From an uncultured Pseudomonadota bacterium (lineage in GTDB: Bacteria; Pseudomonadota; Gammaproteobacteria; CAJXQU01), in assembly GCA_913058255.1 (NCBI GenBank), contig CAJXQU010000005.1, forward strand, positions 1 through 64,000: a stretch of 64,000 nucleotides of DNA. Direction: 5' to 3'. Positions within the stretch are counted from its first letter, which is position 1, and each line of letters starts with the position of its first letter. Made by a program: the position numbers and the translations under genes. Positions 61,998 to 64,000 of the stretch are shown piece after piece. The notes under the pieces were generated by a model. That model was not told the DNA's origin. It saw only the letters and a list, made by a program, of their open reading frames with translations, and ran no database searches.

Positions 61998-64000
61998 ATG
62001 AGAATAAACAAAATTAAGCTTGCCGGCTTTAAGTCATTTGTAGATCCCACAACCCTCAACCTACCGCATAAACGGACGGGTGTTGTCGGCCCAAATGGGT
62101 GTGGTAAATCGAATGTTATCGACGCTGTACTATGGGTGTTGGGCGAAAGCTCAGCGAAGCATTTGCGTGGTGCGGCCATGTCAGATGTGATTTTTAGTGG
62201 TTCCAATGCTAGAAAACCTGTAGGTCAAGCAATGGTCGAAATTATTTTTGATAATTCAGATGCAAAGATCGGTGGTGAGTATGCTAGTTATAATGAAATT
62301 TCGATCAAGCGTCGGCTAGGCCGAGATGGAGTTTCAGTTTATTTTTTGAACGGTAATCGCTGTCGTCGTAAAGATATCACTAACCTTTTTCTTGGTACAG
62401 GGATCGGGCCACGAAGTTATTCTGTTATCGAGCAGGGAATGATCTCTAGGGTAATTGAATCTAAGCCAGAAGAGTTACGAGTTTTTTTGGAAGAAGCGGC
62501 GGGAATTTCAAAATACAAAGAGCGTCGTCGTGAGACAGAAAACCGGATTAATCATACGAAAGAAAACCTAGAGCGTTTAACCGATATTCGCGATGAACTG
62601 GGTAAGCAACTGAGTCGTTTAGAGCGACAGGCGAAAGCGGCTGAGCGATATAAGGTTTTAAAAGCGGAAGAGCGGCAAACTAAAGCTGAATTGACGGCTT
62701 TGTCATGGAAAGATTTCAACCAGCAGGTGGAAGGGCATACCAAGCTCATTGCTCACGGTGAAACGAATGTTGAAGCTGCGATAGCAGATGTACGTGCAGT
62801 TGAGTCGAGTATTGAAAAAGAGCATCAACAACAGGTTAGTGCGAACGATCAATTTAATGAGATCCAAGGGCAGTTTTATAGTTTAGGTACGGAAATCAGT
62901 GGTTTTGAGCAGGCTATACAGCATGCCAGTGAACGTAAGCAGACGATCGAACGTGATACCTCCCGTGTGAAAAGTGAACTGACAGAAGTTCAAGATCAGC
63001 AAACTAATGATCAGCAGCAACTTGAGAACACCTTAAAAGAGTTAGATGAACAGGCACCTCAACATGCTGAGTTGGTTAAAACAGAACAAGAAGCTAGTCA
63101 AAAACTAGAAGAAGCCGAACAGGCAGCGCAGGCGCGGCAGACGGAATGGGATGCTTTTCAGCAGAAAAACTCAGAACACGCTAGGCAAGAGCAAACCGAA
63201 GTCAGTAAAGTGCAGCATTTAGAGAGAACGCTGGGTAATACGGATAAGCGTATTGAGCGTTTGAATTCAGAAAAAGTTGAAATTGTTCCGGAGCAGTTGG
63301 GATTTAACCTGACCGATATGCAAACGGATCTGACCGCAGCAGACGATCTATGCGCGAAGTTAGAATACAAGCGGACAGGTTTTCAAGAACAGATTCAACT
63401 AGCTCGAGAACAGGTTCAAGCTTCATCATCTAAGTTAGATGAGCTGCGGCACGAGTCTCAAACTTTAAAAGGTCGTTTCGCCTCATTGGAGGCCTTGCAA
63501 CAATCTGCACTTGGCCAAGATCAACGCCAAGTGAATGATCTTCTGAAACAAAATGGTTTAAGCAATAGCTCCAAACTCGCACAAGAAGTCTCTGTCGAGC
63601 CGGGTTGGGAGACAGCGCTGGAAGTTGTTCTGGCTGAACATTTAGATTCACTCTGTGTTGCTGATTTAGGGCAGTTTGGCGATCAGTTAAGCGGCCTTAC
63701 AGAAGGTGCGGTTGGAGGCATTGAGAAGAAGTCTAATAACAATGCTGCGATTGTTGGAGCATCAAATGTAACGGTGCGTTTGCTGGATAAGGTCACTTCT
63801 GATCTACCGTTGTCGACATTGATGCCCGGTGTTTACGTTACAGATACTGTTGAACAGGCTTTGGAGTTTCGCTCTAAACTTGCGGCACACGAGTCGCTCG
63901 TAACTAAAAAAGGTGATCGTGTTGGTCCAGCTTGGATGCGGCTTAAGCGAGTTCAAAAAGAAGAAGCTGGTGTTATCGAACGTGAGCGTGAGATCCGTGA
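61998..64000 (+). CDS. smc: Chromosome segregation protein SMC (3' truncated by the window end)
   Basis: Condensin ATPase. The frame opens at ATG 61998 and stays open to the window end, giving 667 residues of an expected 1150-1170. The Walker A GPNGCGKSN is at 31-39 and the Q-loop-type GESSAKHLRG follows. A long coiled coil runs from about 170 to 500, and the hinge begins near 510 (SVEPGWETALEVVLAEHLDSL). The start codon lacks a strong ribosome site. The 220 bases before it are AT-rich with nothing else visible. Confidence 0.95.
   Translation, partial: MRINKIKLAGFKSFVDPTTLNLPHKRTGVVGPNGCGKSNVIDAVLWVLGESSAKHLRGAAMSDVIFSGSNARKPVGQAMVEIIFDNSDAKIGGEYASYNEISIKRRLGRDGVSVYFLNGNRCRRKDITNLFLGTGIGPRSYSVIEQGMISRVIESKPEELRVFLEEAAGISKYKERRRETENRINHTKENLERLTDIRDELGKQLSRLERQAKAAERYKVLKAEERQTKAELTALSWKDFNQQVEGHTKLIAHGETNVEAAIADVRAVESSIEKEHQQQVSANDQFNEIQGQFYSLGTEISGFEQAIQHASERKQTIERDTSRVKSELTEVQDQQTNDQQQLENTLKELDEQAPQHAELVKTEQEASQKLEEAEQAAQARQTEWDAFQQKNSEHARQEQTEVSKVQHLERTLGNTDKRIERLNSEKVEIVPEQLGFNLTDMQTDLTAADDLCAKLEYKRTGFQEQIQLAREQVQASSSKLDELRHESQTLKGRFASLEALQQSALGQDQRQVNDLLKQNGLSNSSKLAQEVSVEPGWETALEVVLAEHLDSLCVADLGQFGDQLSGLTEGAVGGIEKKSNNNAAIVGASNVTVRLLDKVTSDLPLSTLMPGVYVTDTVEQALEFRSKLAAHESLVTKKGDRVGPAWMRLKRVQKEEAGVIEREREIR

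Noticed and set aside
63430-63651. Minus-strand ORF inside smc
   Set aside because: It is antisense to the coiled-coil and hinge coding region of smc.
1-64000. CRISPR arrays, insertion sequences, prophage or integrase genes
   Set aside because: No spaced direct repeats, transposase, integrase or phage genes were seen; gene order is typical of chromosomal core with a metabolic island.

Overview
The window is chromosomal DNA, roughly 42% G+C by eye, from a gammaproteobacterium. This rests on the preserved gene orders metY-rimP-nusA-infB-rbfA-truB-rpsO-pnp, accD-folC-dedD-cvpA-purF, surE-pcm-nlpD, dnaX-ybaB-recR and dksA-gluQ. It is also a methylotroph: the left edge carries the end of a lanthanide-type (XoxF) methanol dehydrogenase, and 31.5-44.2 kb carries most dedicated serine-cycle enzymes. 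I see no insertion sequence, prophage, CRISPR array or rRNA. A Methylophaga/Piscirickettsiales-like methylotroph would fit, but the taxon is inference.

Layout. 1-1.1 kb: xoxF 3' end. 1.3-3.5 kb: parC. 3.5-3.9 kb: an unusually structured gap with a candidate small RNA or attenuator. 3.9-6.0 kb: argD-argF. 6.0-8.3 kb: surE-pcm-nlpD, followed by the 4.5S SRP RNA gene instead of rpoS. 8.7-11.4 kb: dnaX-ybaB-recR. 11.5-13.9 kb: a LuxR-type response regulator converging on a hybrid histidine kinase. 14-18 kb: an M48 protease, then orn-nnr-tsaE. 18.1-19.3 kb: amiC-like amidase. 19.4-22.2 kb: trpF-trpB-trpA. 22.3-27.2 kb: accD-folC-dedD-cvpA-purF. 27.4-29.7 kb: maeB on the minus strand. 29.9-31.2 kb: a SAM-II riboswitch with terminator ahead of metZ.

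31.5-39.7 kb is the serine-cycle island: sga-mcl-mtkA-mtkB, a terminator, then hprA-ppc. A LysR regulator, a membrane protein, apt and formate-tetrahydrofolate ligase (fhs) follow. Together these enzymes load formate onto tetrahydrofolate, transaminate serine with glyoxylate, reduce hydroxypyruvate, carboxylate PEP, and activate and cleave malate to acetyl-CoA and glyoxylate. glyA, mtdA, fch, glycerate kinase, enolase and a glyoxylate-regeneration route are not in the window. Malic enzyme (maeB) and methanol oxidation (xoxF) are metabolically adjacent.

44.4-48.7 kb: a CLC-type channel, a DUF945 protein and a Ser/Thr kinase. 48.9-57.5 kb: the initiator-tRNA/translation/RNA-decay operon from metY to pnp. 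57.6-59.0 kb: an ECF sigma factor with a probable anti-sigma partner. 59.0-61.8 kb: gluQ, dksA, cysZ and queF on the minus strand. 62-64 kb: the 5' two thirds of smc, cut by the window end.

The less routine signals are mostly non-coding: the SAM-II/terminator switch, the argD upstream terminator with no gene, several long perfect hairpins lacking U-tracts, a perfect 30-bp palindrome between fhs and clcA, an A9 slippery run in dnaX, and an initiator tRNA with a U1-U72 mismatch.
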